Assembly: GCA_018062585.1 (NCBI GenBank)
Contig: JAGORY010000015.1
Location: 1-18,997, forward strand
DNA length: 18,997 nt
Direction of reading: 5' to 3'
Source: Candidatus Peribacteraceae bacterium
GTDB lineage: Bacteria > Patescibacteriota > Gracilibacteria > Peribacterales > Peribacteraceae
The notes beneath the pieces were generated by a model. It saw only the letters and a program-made list of their open reading frames with translations, searched no databases and was not told where the DNA came from. Made by a program: the position numbers and the translations under genes. Numbering within the stretch: position 1 is the first letter of the stretch; each line of letters begins with the position of its first letter. Positions 12,750 to 18,997 of the stretch are shown here, in pieces.

Positions 12750-13786
12750 GCTACCGGATGCGTCGAGGTGATGATCACTTGGTGATCTTCAAGATGTGTC
12801 AGAAGCGCCTGCTGATGATCTTCATCGAGCTCTGAGAGAACATCATCGAGGAGGATCACAGGGCGTTCTCTACGAACCGTCTTGAACAGTGCAGCATTCA
12901 CGAAGAGAAGCGCGAGCAGAATGGACCGTTGCTGACCACGGGACGCAATAGCCGCGATGTCTCTGCTGTCGTCTTCGATGCTCCAGTCATCGCGATGCGG
13001 ACCGACGGTCGTCGTCTGCAAGATGACATCCCGAGAACGGTATTTCTGCAGTACCTCGAGAAGCGCAGTCTTGGGGTCCTGCTCGCTGCTACCGGTGAAT
13101 GCGGGAACCACTCGTATACCGGTACGTTTTTCGGCGAGTCTCTCCAGTTCCGCCGGGAGCAGTTCTCCGATAGTCGAAAGTGCGTCGCTCCTCCGGCTCA
13201 CGATGCCGCTGCCTGCGGTTGCGAGTTCGGTATCCCAAACGTCGAGCTCGCTCTCCTTGGCTTCCCCCTGCGCAATACGCTTCAAGAGCGCGTTTCGTTG
13301 CTTCAGGACCCGTTCGTACTCTAGGCGCATCGCGGCGTAGTCGGGCCGAAGCTGCGAGAGAAGCGAGTCTAAGAAATTGCGTCTGCCAGACGGTGATCCG
13401 GTGAAGAGATCTAAGTCCTGCGGCAGAAAAATGATCGTCGGAAGAACCCCGATGAACGAGAGAAGCGGCGCCTTGATGTCCTTGATAAAGTACGCCGATG
13501 CTCGCCTCGGTGATGTCTGAAAAACTGACTCAACCGAACTAGCTTCGCCATCATCAGCCACGATCTCGGCGCGGATCTTATAAAATATCCCACCGAAGCG
13601 TACGAGATTCTGTAGATCGGCCTTCAGACAGGACCGTCCTTGCGAGAGGACCGACACCGCTTCCACGATGTTGGTTTTGCCGCTGCCATTGTCGCCACAG
13701 AAAAACTGGCGCCCTTTGTCATCAAACGAAAGAACGAGAGAGTCGTAGGAGCGGAAATGTTCGAGGGTTAAAGCTGAGATGCGCAC
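12689..13786 (-). CDS. recF: DNA replication/repair protein RecF
   Basis: 365 residues, typical length. RecF is an ABC/SMC-type ATPase that helps load RecA at gaps with RecO and RecR. Seen: N-terminal LTLEHFRSYDSLVLSF, Walker A GDNGSGKTNIVEA (about residues 31-43), the RecF-specific IIFLPQDLDLFTGSPSGRRNFLD, TTTVGPHRDDW, the signature motif SRGQQRSILLAL, and Walker B PVILLDDVLSELD. The start is GTG 13784-13786. It lies 9 bp after the Nudix stop codon in the same direction, so the two genes probably form an operon; a weak TAATCT box (13793-13798) 6 nt upstream is also possible. It is not next to dnaA/dnaN as in many bacteria, but faces ruvC with a 61-bp 3' overlap. Confidence 0.96.
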   Translation of the reverse strand: MRISALTLEHFRSYDSLVLSFDDKGRQFFCGDNGSGKTNIVEAVSVLSQGRSCLKADLQNLVRFGGIFYKIRAEIVADDGEASSVESVFQTSPRRASAYFIKDIKAPLLSFIGVLPTIIFLPQDLDLFTGSPSGRRNFLDSLLSQLRPDYAAMRLEYERVLKQRNALLKRIAQGEAKESELDVWDTELATAGSGIVSRRSDALSTIGELLPAELERLAEKRTGIRVVPAFTGSSEQDPKTALLEVLQKYRSRDVILQTTTVGPHRDDWSIEDDSRDIAAIASRGQQRSILLALLFVNAALFKTVRRERPVILLDDVLSELDEDHQQALLTHLEDHQVIITSTHPVAQTDDLAVWTVRDGEVMPLR

Positions 13787-13795
13787 ACAAAGAGA

Positions 13796-14296
13796 TTACA
13801 TTGATCCTGCGCCCTCGGCATCCAAGCTTGTTTCGAAATCCTGAAGTACCTCATGAATAACGTTCAGATACGCCTCCCGCGTGATGTACTGCGGCAACTG
13901 CTCAGGAAGCACCCACACATACGAATCCACTTCTTTGGCGTCCACCTTCACTTGGGCGTCCTTCGTCGCGCGGATGACGACGAAACACAGTTTCTGACCG
14001 GCGTTCACAGGATTATGGCGCCTCACGAATTCGGGCGGGAAATCGTAGCAATACTTGCACGGACTCACGTGAGCAACAGCGTCGTAGGACAGACCGGCTT
14101 CCTCCATGAGCTCCCGCAATGCTGCTTGTTCAGATGACTCCCCCGCTTCAATACCGCCCTGCGGCAGCTGCCACGCATCATGCTTGCGTGGTTTATGGAC
14201 GAGCAAAATGGAATGCAACGGTGTGCAGCCGTCGGGAGCGCACACGGTAGAGGGCTTGAGGACGAGGGCGGCAACTGCTTGGCGATACTGCTTCAT
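13796..14296 (-). CDS. Nudix hydrolase, RppH-like
   Basis: 166 residues. The Nudix box GGIEAGESSEQAALRELMEEAG (about residues 47-68) is complete, matching GX5EX7REUXEEXGU. The N-terminus MKQYRQAVAALVL, the WQLPQGGIE lead-in and the late REAYLNVIHEVLQDFE are close to RppH, which removes pyrophosphate from 5'-triphosphate mRNA ends to start decay; diadenosine polyphosphates are the other common substrates. This assignment interests here because the genes appear to make leaderless mRNAs. TATCGT (14304-14309, minus strand) ends 7 nt before ATG 14296. recF follows after 9 bp. Confidence 0.88.
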   Translation of the reverse strand: MKQYRQAVAALVLKPSTVCAPDGCTPLHSILLVHKPRKHDAWQLPQGGIEAGESSEQAALRELMEEAGLSYDAVAHVSPCKYCYDFPPEFVRRHNPVNAGQKLCFVVIRATKDAQVKVDAKEVDSYVWVLPEQLPQYITREAYLNVIHEVLQDFETSLDAEGAGSM

Positions 14297-14396
14297 GCGA
14301 GAGACGATACGCCTGAGAGGTGAAAATCCAAATTCAAGATTCCAACATTCATACGCAAAAAAAGCCTCTTGGAATTTGATTATTGCATCTTCAGCA

Positions 14397-14594
14397 TCAG
14401 CTGCTGTGCTTCTCTTCTTTCAGCTTAATGTTCTGCCTTGAACCGTGCTTATTGCCTGGAATTGTGCAGACCCAGCAAAACTTCTTCAGCTTCCTGAAAT
14501 CAGCCTTCTTGGACTTCAGCACACGGAACGAACCGATCCGCGTGTTGCAGGTTTCACAGTAGCCGGCGTAAACAGTGGCCTTACCTCTTGGCAT
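14397..14594 (-). CDS. Small zinc-ribbon protein, probable divergent ribosomal protein bL33
   Basis: 65 residues, basic, with two Cys pairs: GYCETCNTR near the N-terminus and KKFCWVC in the middle. The spacing, the KSKK...KLKKFCxxC pattern and the basic C-terminus (NIKLKEEKHSS) resemble bL33, whose usual form is CxxC...KLELKKYCPxCxxH. The match is loose: CWVC is followed by TIPGNKHGSRQN rather than RKHTLHKE. Another small zinc-ribbon protein is possible. The start ATG 14594 is 12 bp from the EamA stop codon in the same direction, so the two may be cotranscribed. A TAAACT box overlaps the EamA stop codon 9 nt before the ATG. Confidence 0.72.
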   Translation of the reverse strand: MPRGKATVYAGYCETCNTRIGSFRVLKSKKADFRKLKKFCWVCTIPGNKHGSRQNIKLKEEKHSS

Positions 14595-14606
14595 AGCTGG
14601 GGCAGT

Positions 14607-15500
14607 TTACGTTGAGGCCCCGAGCAGTGCAAGACCAATAAAGACGATGGAGAAGGACCCCAGCTTCACTATGAGACTCCGCCTGCTAAAGAGCTCTTTG
14701 GCCGCGAGGGACGGGATGAACAAGGCGAGCAGTCCGGCGAGAAAGACGACGAAGAACGGCTGGATATTGCCGACGACCGAAATAAGCGACACCTGTCCCA
14801 AGCGATATGCAGACGCGAGAAGGAATTCGGCAACGAAGAAGCAGGAGATGACCGCTGCGCTGAGAACAAAAAATGTCGGACTGCATGTCGGCAAGGTCTG
14901 AAAAATTTTTCTGCGCTGTGACGGGATGAGCAGGGGCCCGAAAAATGCGAGACCGTCTCGACCAAGTAGCATCCAGAAGATAAAAGGAATCGTTTGCACC
15001 CCATCCATGAATACCACTTTCCGCATGATATTGACCGGCGCAAAGCAGAGTGCGAGCAGCCCAAGAAGATAGAGTGACTTTCGGAACGTCACCTGACGGG
15101 TGAAGAACGAGAGAAGACAGACGCCGATGAGCACGAGCGAGGCACCTATACCCTGCACGGCGTTCCATGATTCATGAAAAAACAGAAACCCGACAATGCT
15201 CACATACACAGTCTGGATCGCCCACGCGGCATTGAGAACTGAGACGTCGAGGCGGTCGAGGATCCAGAAGAAGAGAAGATCGCCTCCATAGGCGATGACT
15301 CCCACAACCATAATTCCAAATGCCCACGATGTGCGGACATCGTAGAACAGAGCGATGATCAGGAGAAAAATCATGCTCACGAACGTCTGCACCCAGATGA
15401 GGAATACCGGACTCTTGTGAAATCGCGCCACGAGAGTCGAGCAACCTACGTTACTAAGCGAATACCCAAGCGCCGATAAGATGGTCAGAGGAAACCACAC
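14607..15500 (-). CDS. EamA/DMT-superfamily transporter-like protein
   Basis: 297 residues and about ten membrane helices arranged as two five-helix halves, each ending in a tightly packed pair: LNAAWAIQTVYVSIVGFLFF, then WNAVQGIGASLVLIGVCLL in half one, and ISVVGNIQPFFVVFLAGLLA, then LIVKLGSFSIVFIGLALLG in half two. This is the EamA layout (drug/metabolite transporter superfamily), which exports or imports small metabolites; the substrate is not predictable. The start is GTG 15498-15500, because the frame has no ATG before the first helix. The GTG directly abuts the heptanucleotide hairpin that separates it from trxB. The bL33-like gene follows after 12 bp. Confidence 0.85.
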   Translation of the reverse strand: MWFPLTILSALGYSLSNVGCSTLVARFHKSPVFLIWVQTFVSMIFLLIIALFYDVRTSWAFGIMVVGVIAYGGDLLFFWILDRLDVSVLNAAWAIQTVYVSIVGFLFFHESWNAVQGIGASLVLIGVCLLSFFTRQVTFRKSLYLLGLLALCFAPVNIMRKVVFMDGVQTIPFIFWMLLGRDGLAFFGPLLIPSQRRKIFQTLPTCSPTFFVLSAAVISCFFVAEFLLASAYRLGQVSLISVVGNIQPFFVVFLAGLLALFIPSLAAKELFSRRSLIVKLGSFSIVFIGLALLGAST

Positions 15501-15504
15501 TTAG

Positions 15505-15580
15505 GTGATAGGTTAGAGGTTACAGGTTATAGAAAAAGTGTACCCCTATAACCTATCACCTATCCCCTATTACCTGTTAC
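15505..15580 (+). repeat. Heptanucleotide hairpin between trxB and the EamA gene
   Basis: Four G-strand units (GTGATAG, GTTAGAG, GTTACAG, GTTATAG; 15505-15532), a 13-bp loop, then five C-strand units (CTATAAC, CTATCAC, CTATCCC, CTATTAC, CTGTTAC; 15546-15580). The innermost pair is a perfect 7-bp stem and the outer units continue as an imperfect stem. The array fills the whole intergenic space: it starts 5 bp from the EamA start codon and its last unit covers the trxB stop codon. Confidence 0.9.
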
Positions 15581-16548
15581 TTTCCCGACTGCAAATAGTT
15601 GAACGCGCTATTCGCCGCAACCGTCGCTTCGCCGGCGGCCGTCGTGAACTGTGCGAAGTGGTTACTGGCACTCGTAAGGTCACCGGCTCCGAAGACGCCG
15701 GGTACAGACGCACGTTGCGCTTCATCGACTTTGAGGAATCCGAGTGCATCGATCTCGCAGCCCAGCTTCTTCGGCAGTTCGATCGCCGGATTGGAACCGA
15801 TCTCAATAAAGACACCATCGACGGCAAGCGTGTCAGAACCACCTGTGGTGAGCCCCGTCGAACCATTCCATGGCTGATCAAGCTTGATACCCGTCACTTT
15901 TTTATCACCAAGAATTTCGAGGACATTGCGCTCCAAGACAAATTCGACGTTCTTTTTTTCTTTCACTTTTTCTACCCAAAACGGTTCAGCACGGAATGAA
16001 CTTTTCCGGTGCACGAGATACACCTTGGCCGCCACTTGTGCCGCGATGGCTGCTCCTTCCACGGCGCTGTCCCCTCCTCCGATGACCGCAACGGTTTTGT
16101 TTTTATAGAAGAACGCGTCGCACGTCGCGCAGTACGTCACCCCTTTACCCGCGAATTCGGTCTCACCCGGAATACCGAGATGGCGCTTATTCGAGCCCGT
16201 CGCGAAGATAATTGTTTTGCCATCAACTGATTCGTTGCCTTCCATGAGCACTCGGAAACCGCCGCCTGTGGTGAGCCCCGTCGAATCATCGATTTTCATG
16301 ACGTCTTTCACGTAGGCGATCTTGAGCGTCACCTGATCCTTGAAGCTCTCGGCGTGCGCCTTGAACTTGTCCATAAGCTCGGGTCCACGGATCTCGATCT
16401 CACCAGGCCAGTTCCCCACTTCGGCCGCGGTGTTGCCCATACCCCCAGCTTCGGCGCCGACAAGAAATGTGTTGAGCTTGTATCGTGCATTGTAGATGGC
16501 TGCGGTATAGCCCGCGATGCCGAGGCCGATGATGATGACGTCGTACAT
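15577..16548 (-). CDS. trxB: Thioredoxin reductase-like NAD(P)H/FAD disulfide oxidoreductase
   Basis: 323 residues from ATG 16548. TrxB passes electrons from NADPH through FAD to thioredoxin. Seen: the FAD dinucleotide fold MYDVIIIGLGIAGYTAAIYN, the FATG motif, redox-active CATC at 140-143, the second dinucleotide fold AVIGGGDSAVEGA, the NADPH-type VHRKSSFRAE, and the FAD-binding GVFGAGDLTS. Two copies of the peptide STGLTTGG (residues 89-96 and 230-237) sit in surface loops and are encoded by a nearly identical 21-bp DNA sequence; they look like insertions of a short repeat. The longer frame from 16587 adds 13 residues that are not family-like. No thioredoxin gene is nearby. The stop codon is inside the heptanucleotide array. 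Confidence 0.94.
   Translation of the reverse strand: MYDVIIIGLGIAGYTAAIYNARYKLNTFLVGAEAGGMGNTAAEVGNWPGEIEIRGPELMDKFKAHAESFKDQVTLKIAYVKDVMKIDDSTGLTTGGGFRVLMEGNESVDGKTIIFATGSNKRHLGIPGETEFAGKGVTYCATCDAFFYKNKTVAVIGGGDSAVEGAAIAAQVAAKVYLVHRKSSFRAEPFWVEKVKEKKNVEFVLERNVLEILGDKKVTGIKLDQPWNGSTGLTTGGSDTLAVDGVFIEIGSNPAIELPKKLGCEIDALGFLKVDEAQRASVPGVFGAGDLTSASNHFAQFTTAAGEATVAANSAFNYLQSGK
15842..15862 (-). repeat. 21-bp intragenic repeat, copy 1, in trxB
   Basis: Identical to 16265-16285. On the coding strand it reads TTCGACGGGGCTC followed by ACCACAGG and is translated as STGLTTGG together with the next codon. It resembles the widespread TTCGAC..GCTCA..ACAGG short palindromic-type elements that spread through some bacterial genomes. 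Confidence 0.85.
16265..16285 (-). repeat. 21-bp intragenic repeat, copy 2, in trxB
   Basis: Second exact copy of the element at 15842-15862, in the same orientation and the same reading frame, 423 bp away. It encodes residues 89-96 of the protein. Confidence 0.85.
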
Positions 16549-16597
16549 GGTAGGATCTTGCCTGAGATTTCGCATTGAACCAAACAATGACGGAGAC

Positions 16598-16627
16598 TTG
16601 CAATTTATCAGTATTATTGCTTAAATA
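16598..16627 (+). promoter_or_regulatory. Promoter of the IS-interrupted gene
   Basis: TTGCAA (16598-16603) is followed after 17-18 bp by TTAAAT/TAAATA (16621-16627), which ends 7-8 nt before ATG 16635. No Shine-Dalgarno sequence is seen. It fits the leaderless layout of the other genes and favours ATG 16635 over the in-frame TTG 16575. Confidence 0.45.
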
Positions 16628-16634
16628 CGTTTAC

Positions 16635-17024
16635 ATGTCGGATTCACAAGAAAAGCATCGTGGGCATCAACGAGGACAGGTGCCTCGGGACGAAGAGGCC
16701 ATGCTTGATGAACTTGTTTCTTGCGTCGAACATACACAGAGTATTCAGGCGTTATGCGATACGTATGGTATCGACTCCATAGCTTTGTCAGTAAGAGAAA
16801 ACTTGCTCATTGCGGTTATGGATGGAGTTCCAGCGAGTGGCCAGAACACGCCTGCGCCTTGCTTTCTGATTTCCACAAACCTCGAAGAGGATCTCGATGA
16901 CACAATGCATGGTCTCAGAGACCAGCTTGAAAGATTTTTGACAGACATTGTCGGTGTTGAATTTTTGACGAAAGACGGCGCTGTTGATCTAACGCCGCTG
17001 CGCCAATTGGATCCTGCGGGAAAG
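16635..17024 (+). pseudogene. 5' part of an unknown gene interrupted by an IS1249-like element
   Basis: 130 codons of the original gene remain before the insertion. The frame now runs into the element and stops at 17064-17066 after a tail (ESVRFRVPESMTS) encoded by IS DNA. The protein part is soluble and acidic (MLDELVSCVEHTQSIQALCD; TNLEEDLDDTMHGLRDQLERF) with no recognisable domain. If the IS and one target duplicate are removed, the frame continues without a stop into 18207-18881 and yields a 354-residue protein. The promoter end is intact, so a truncated product may still be made. It diverges from trxB. Confidence 0.7.
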
Positions 17025-17025
17025 G
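17016..17025 (+). repeat. Target-site duplication, left copy
   Basis: GCGGGAAAGG occurs here and at 18198-18207, just outside the inverted repeats of the IS. The true duplication is probably the first 9 bp (GCGGGAAAG), because the tenth base G is also the expected first base of the element. An 8-9 bp duplication is normal for the IS256 family. Confidence 0.75.
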
Positions 17026-17096
17026 AGAGCGTTCGATTTCGGGTGCCTGAAAGTATGACTTCATGACATCATGAAGCCCTTTCTCCCACTTTGAAC

Positions 17097-18169
17097 ATGT
17101 CGACCCCCAAAAAAAAGCTCGCGTAAGCCATCCAGCCTGTCCGAACTGCTCCAGTGTGCACACCAAGAGGAAAGGTTCACGAAATGGTCTGAAACGTCAT
17201 CTCTGCTGCGATTGCGAGAAAAGTTTCAGCATCGATCATCGTCGCAGGCCGGCACCATTGCTCTCGTTACACCTGAAGGGTGCGAGCACTCGGACACTCG
17301 CTGGAAGGATCGGCAAAGGAACGGATGCTGCCTACAATCGAATTGTCGCAGAGCTTGATTCTCTTCCGCACAACAATGAGATCACACTCTCGTACTGCAA
17401 TCCCAAGCGTTTCTGCGGCTTCCTTGTCGTGGACGGAAAGTTCGTGGCGGTGAAAGGCTACGATCGGAAGATTCCTTTCATCTACGGCATCGATTACCTC
17501 ACGCATGATATTCCGATCTGCATGCTTGCTCTGAGCGAGAATTACCAAGCCCTCGTACAATTCTTCACCAAGCTCAAGAACACCGGATATGAATTGCTAA
17601 CGCTCATCTGCGATGACAACGAATCCATCCGTATGGCGGCGAAATATGTGTACCCAGGTTGCATCGTCCAACTCTGCCATGTGCATTTCCTCGAAAACAT
17701 CAGAAGAGCCCTTAAAGTTCGTAGTGAAGAGACCTACAGGGCTTTCATGAACGATCTCGAAGAGAAGATTTTCGATCTTCCCTTCCTCGGTCAGGCGAAT
17801 CTCGAGCGTCACATTCGCTGGCGTGCTCCTCGTCATTACGATGATCCGATGAAGATCGCAACGCTGCAGCATATCTTCGAGTACAGCGATCTTTTGACCG
17901 CTCACGTTAAAGCAGAACAGCTCTTTCACGGTCGCTGTCCAAAAACAACAAATCTCATCGAAAGCTACAACAAACAGCTCAACGGAAGACTGAAAACGAT
18001 CCAAGGATTCCAGAGCTTCCAATCTGCGCAGCGCTGGCTCTCCGCATGGATTCTTCAACGAAGACTGACACCTTTCACCGACTGCAGAGGGAAGTTCCGG
18101 AAGCTCAATGGCACCTGCTCAATGGAACAAACCAGAATGAAGAAATTCAAACTTCCGAAACTCTTTTAA
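17097..18169 (+). CDS. IS1249-like DDE transposase, apparently needing a -1 frameshift
   Basis: The DDE/MULE-type transposase shows all three acidic residues: FLVVDGKFVAVKG (first Asp), TLICDDNESIRMAAKYV followed by LCHVHFLENI (second Asp), and KTTNLIESYNKQLNGRLKTI (Glu). It is preceded by a zinc ribbon CPNCSS...LCCDC. The main frame opens at 17075 but has no ATG/GTG/TTG before GTG 17156, which would cut off the first CxxC. The nearby ATG 17097 reads MSTPKKKLA and stops at TAA 17124-17126. A slip by -1 on A AAA AAG (17111-17117) joins it to the main frame, giving about 357 residues with a complete zinc ribbon. Alternatives are a one-base loss in the A tract (a recent pseudogene) or a sequencing error. 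Confidence 0.85.
17111..17117 (+). promoter_or_regulatory. Candidate -1 ribosomal frameshift site A AAA AAG
   Basis: The heptamer is in the correct phase relative to ATG 17097 (codons AAA AAA AAG) and is the most efficient -1 slippery sequence known in bacteria, used by dnaX and many IS elements. The zero frame ends at TAA just 6 nt downstream. I see no obvious Shine-Dalgarno stimulator upstream. Confidence 0.5.
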
Positions 18170-18197
18170 AAAAAGGCACCCGAAACCGAACGGCACC

Positions 18198-18207
18198 GCG
18201 GGAAAGG
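18198..18207 (+). repeat. Target-site duplication, right copy
   Basis: Second copy of GCGGGAAAGG. It lies in the same reading phase as the left copy (both encode Ala-Gly-Lys), as expected if both derive from one target. Confidence 0.75.
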
Positions 18208-18881
18208 TCTGTCATTTCGTAAATAACAAATATAAGGGAGAAAGAGCCCTCCTCTACGACTACCACTGTAGAATGTACCCTCCATTTACGAAAAGAAAAA
18301 ATGCTGACACGACGGATGTCGAGCGATCGAAAGCCCTTAAAAAATGGATTGAAAAAAGAAAAGAGTTACGTGACGAGCTGCTGGGAGAGTGCATAGTCGC
18401 TTTCTGGTGGGAGAAAGAAAAAGTACACATCATCACAGAAATCGAGGAGGGTGATGAGTATTGTTCGTACCAAGAATTGCAATTGATCGTACTGCGCGAT
18501 GAAATTGCTCGTATTCTCACGAACCACGGCATGCAGGAACATATGACGATACTGGAAACAGACGATGATGATCGGATTGGGAATGAATTGGAGGATGGAT
18601 ACGGGAACGACGATGAGGAGAAAGAAATTGTGACCACTCAATCATTCCGCGGACAGACTCCCATCCTCACTACAGACTGTAATGGGCGACTGCTCTCCGA
18701 CAATGAAGCAGAAATGCTGATAGAAGGTCTCAAGAGAGAACTAGAAGAATACGGCCCTCTGGCCATACTGATCGAAGAGTGCAATGGGAATCACGAGGAA
18801 GATGAGGAAGCACCGTGGGACAGATCCGGCGACGAACTCACGTGGGAAGTCCGCCGTTTTCAACGCTTGCCCAGTGCCTAA
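18207..18881 (+). pseudogene. 3' part of the IS-interrupted unknown gene
   Basis: 224 codons plus stop in phase with the 5' part. The first 22 codons (VCHFVNNKYKG...YDYHCR) are stop-free and bridge the IS end to an internal ATG at 18273 (MYPPFTKRKNAD), from which a 202-residue fragment could be made if translation starts there. The region is hydrophilic with strongly acidic stretches (ETDDDDRIGNELEDGYGND, ECNGNHEEDEEAPWDRSGDE) and amphipathic helices (LKKWIEKRKELRDELLGE). No domain is recognised. No Shine-Dalgarno or -10 box is apparent for ATG 18273. The remaining 116 bp to the window end show no gene I can support. Confidence 0.7.
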
Positions 18882-18997
18882 AAACACGTCACGAGTGCAT
18901 CACCTGAAAGATCCACCCGAAGAGTCTCCTCGCACCCTCCACAAGCCTCGGGCCTGGGCGATTCAGAAGTGAGTCATCGATAACAAACAGATGATTC

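Larger units (their letters stand above)
17025..18197 (+). mobile_element. IS1249-like (IS256 family) insertion sequence, about 1173 bp
   Basis: The element holds one DDE transposase gene and near-terminal inverted repeats of 18 bp with 17 matches: GTTCGATTTCGGGTGCCT (17031-17048) and its inverse at 18174-18191. The outermost 6 bp at each end (GAGAGC and GGTGCC) pair poorly but both begin with G. A 9-10 bp direct repeat flanks the element. The coding capacity, length, family and duplication size agree. It disrupted the gene made of 16635-17024 and 18207-18881. Confidence 0.85.

Noticed and set aside
14310..14396. Intrinsic terminator after the bL33-like gene
   Set aside because: A T-run exists on the minus strand, but no stable stem directly precedes it; only a loose 7-10 bp inverted match with a long loop is present.
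1..18997. UGA recoded as glycine or tryptophan, as in some related candidate phyla
   Set aside because: TGA ends truB, the RsbW-like gene, the glycosyltransferase gene and the bL33-like gene at sensible family lengths.

Overview
The window looks like a chromosomal segment of a Patescibacteria (Candidate Phyla Radiation) bacterium, possibly close to the Peregrinibacteria/Peribacteria. The reasons are indirect. Small single-domain housekeeping genes (truB, prs, ruvC, recF, an RppH-like Nudix hydrolase, trxB) are interleaved with protein types common in that group: a TrbC/VirB2-like pilin, a DUF5652-type membrane protein, a DUF378 protein, a PRC-barrel protein and an IS1249-like transposase. TGA is used as a stop codon in several well-supported genes, so the code is standard. 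The lineage is an inference, not a measurement.

Layout. 1-563 is the 3' end of a Sel1-repeat gene, facing a small GIY-YIG nuclease gene. 866-2811 is an AT-richer accessory segment: an APH-family phosphotransferase gene between two 141-bp direct repeats, then an unrecognised gene, ending in an inverted partial copy of the repeat motif. It lies beside the 3' end of tRNA-Lys(CUU). 2981-4449 holds an RsbW-like ATPase gene and truB. 4497-5498 encodes a membrane protein and a pilin-like peptide, closed by a terminator shared with the convergent PRC-barrel gene. 6173-8669 holds a GT39-like membrane glycosyltransferase gene and a convergent gene for a Cys/His-rich anchored exoprotein. 8739-10668 holds prs, a DUF5652-like gene, tRNA-Ile(GAU) and a DUF378 gene. 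10713-16548 holds a secreted FecR-like protein, ruvC, recF, a Nudix gene, a bL33-like gene, an EamA transporter and trxB. 16635-18881 is an unknown gene split by an IS1249-like insertion sequence.

Two signals run across the window. First, almost no gene has a Shine-Dalgarno sequence; instead a -10 box (TANNNT, sometimes with an upstream TGN) ends 6-8 nt before the start codon at about a dozen genes on both strands, which predicts leaderless mRNAs. Second, three kinds of non-coding or quasi-coding repeat occur: the 141-bp cassette-like repeats, intergenic heptanucleotide arrays arranged as long hairpins next to ruvC and trxB, and two copies of a short palindromic-type insert inside the trxB reading frame.

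The best-supported reconstruction is the insertion at 17025-18197. It has 18-bp inverted repeats and a 9-10 bp target duplication. Removing the element with one duplicate copy joins two orphan reading frames into one 354-residue protein. The transposase itself seems to need a -1 frameshift on A AAA AAG to include its zinc ribbon.
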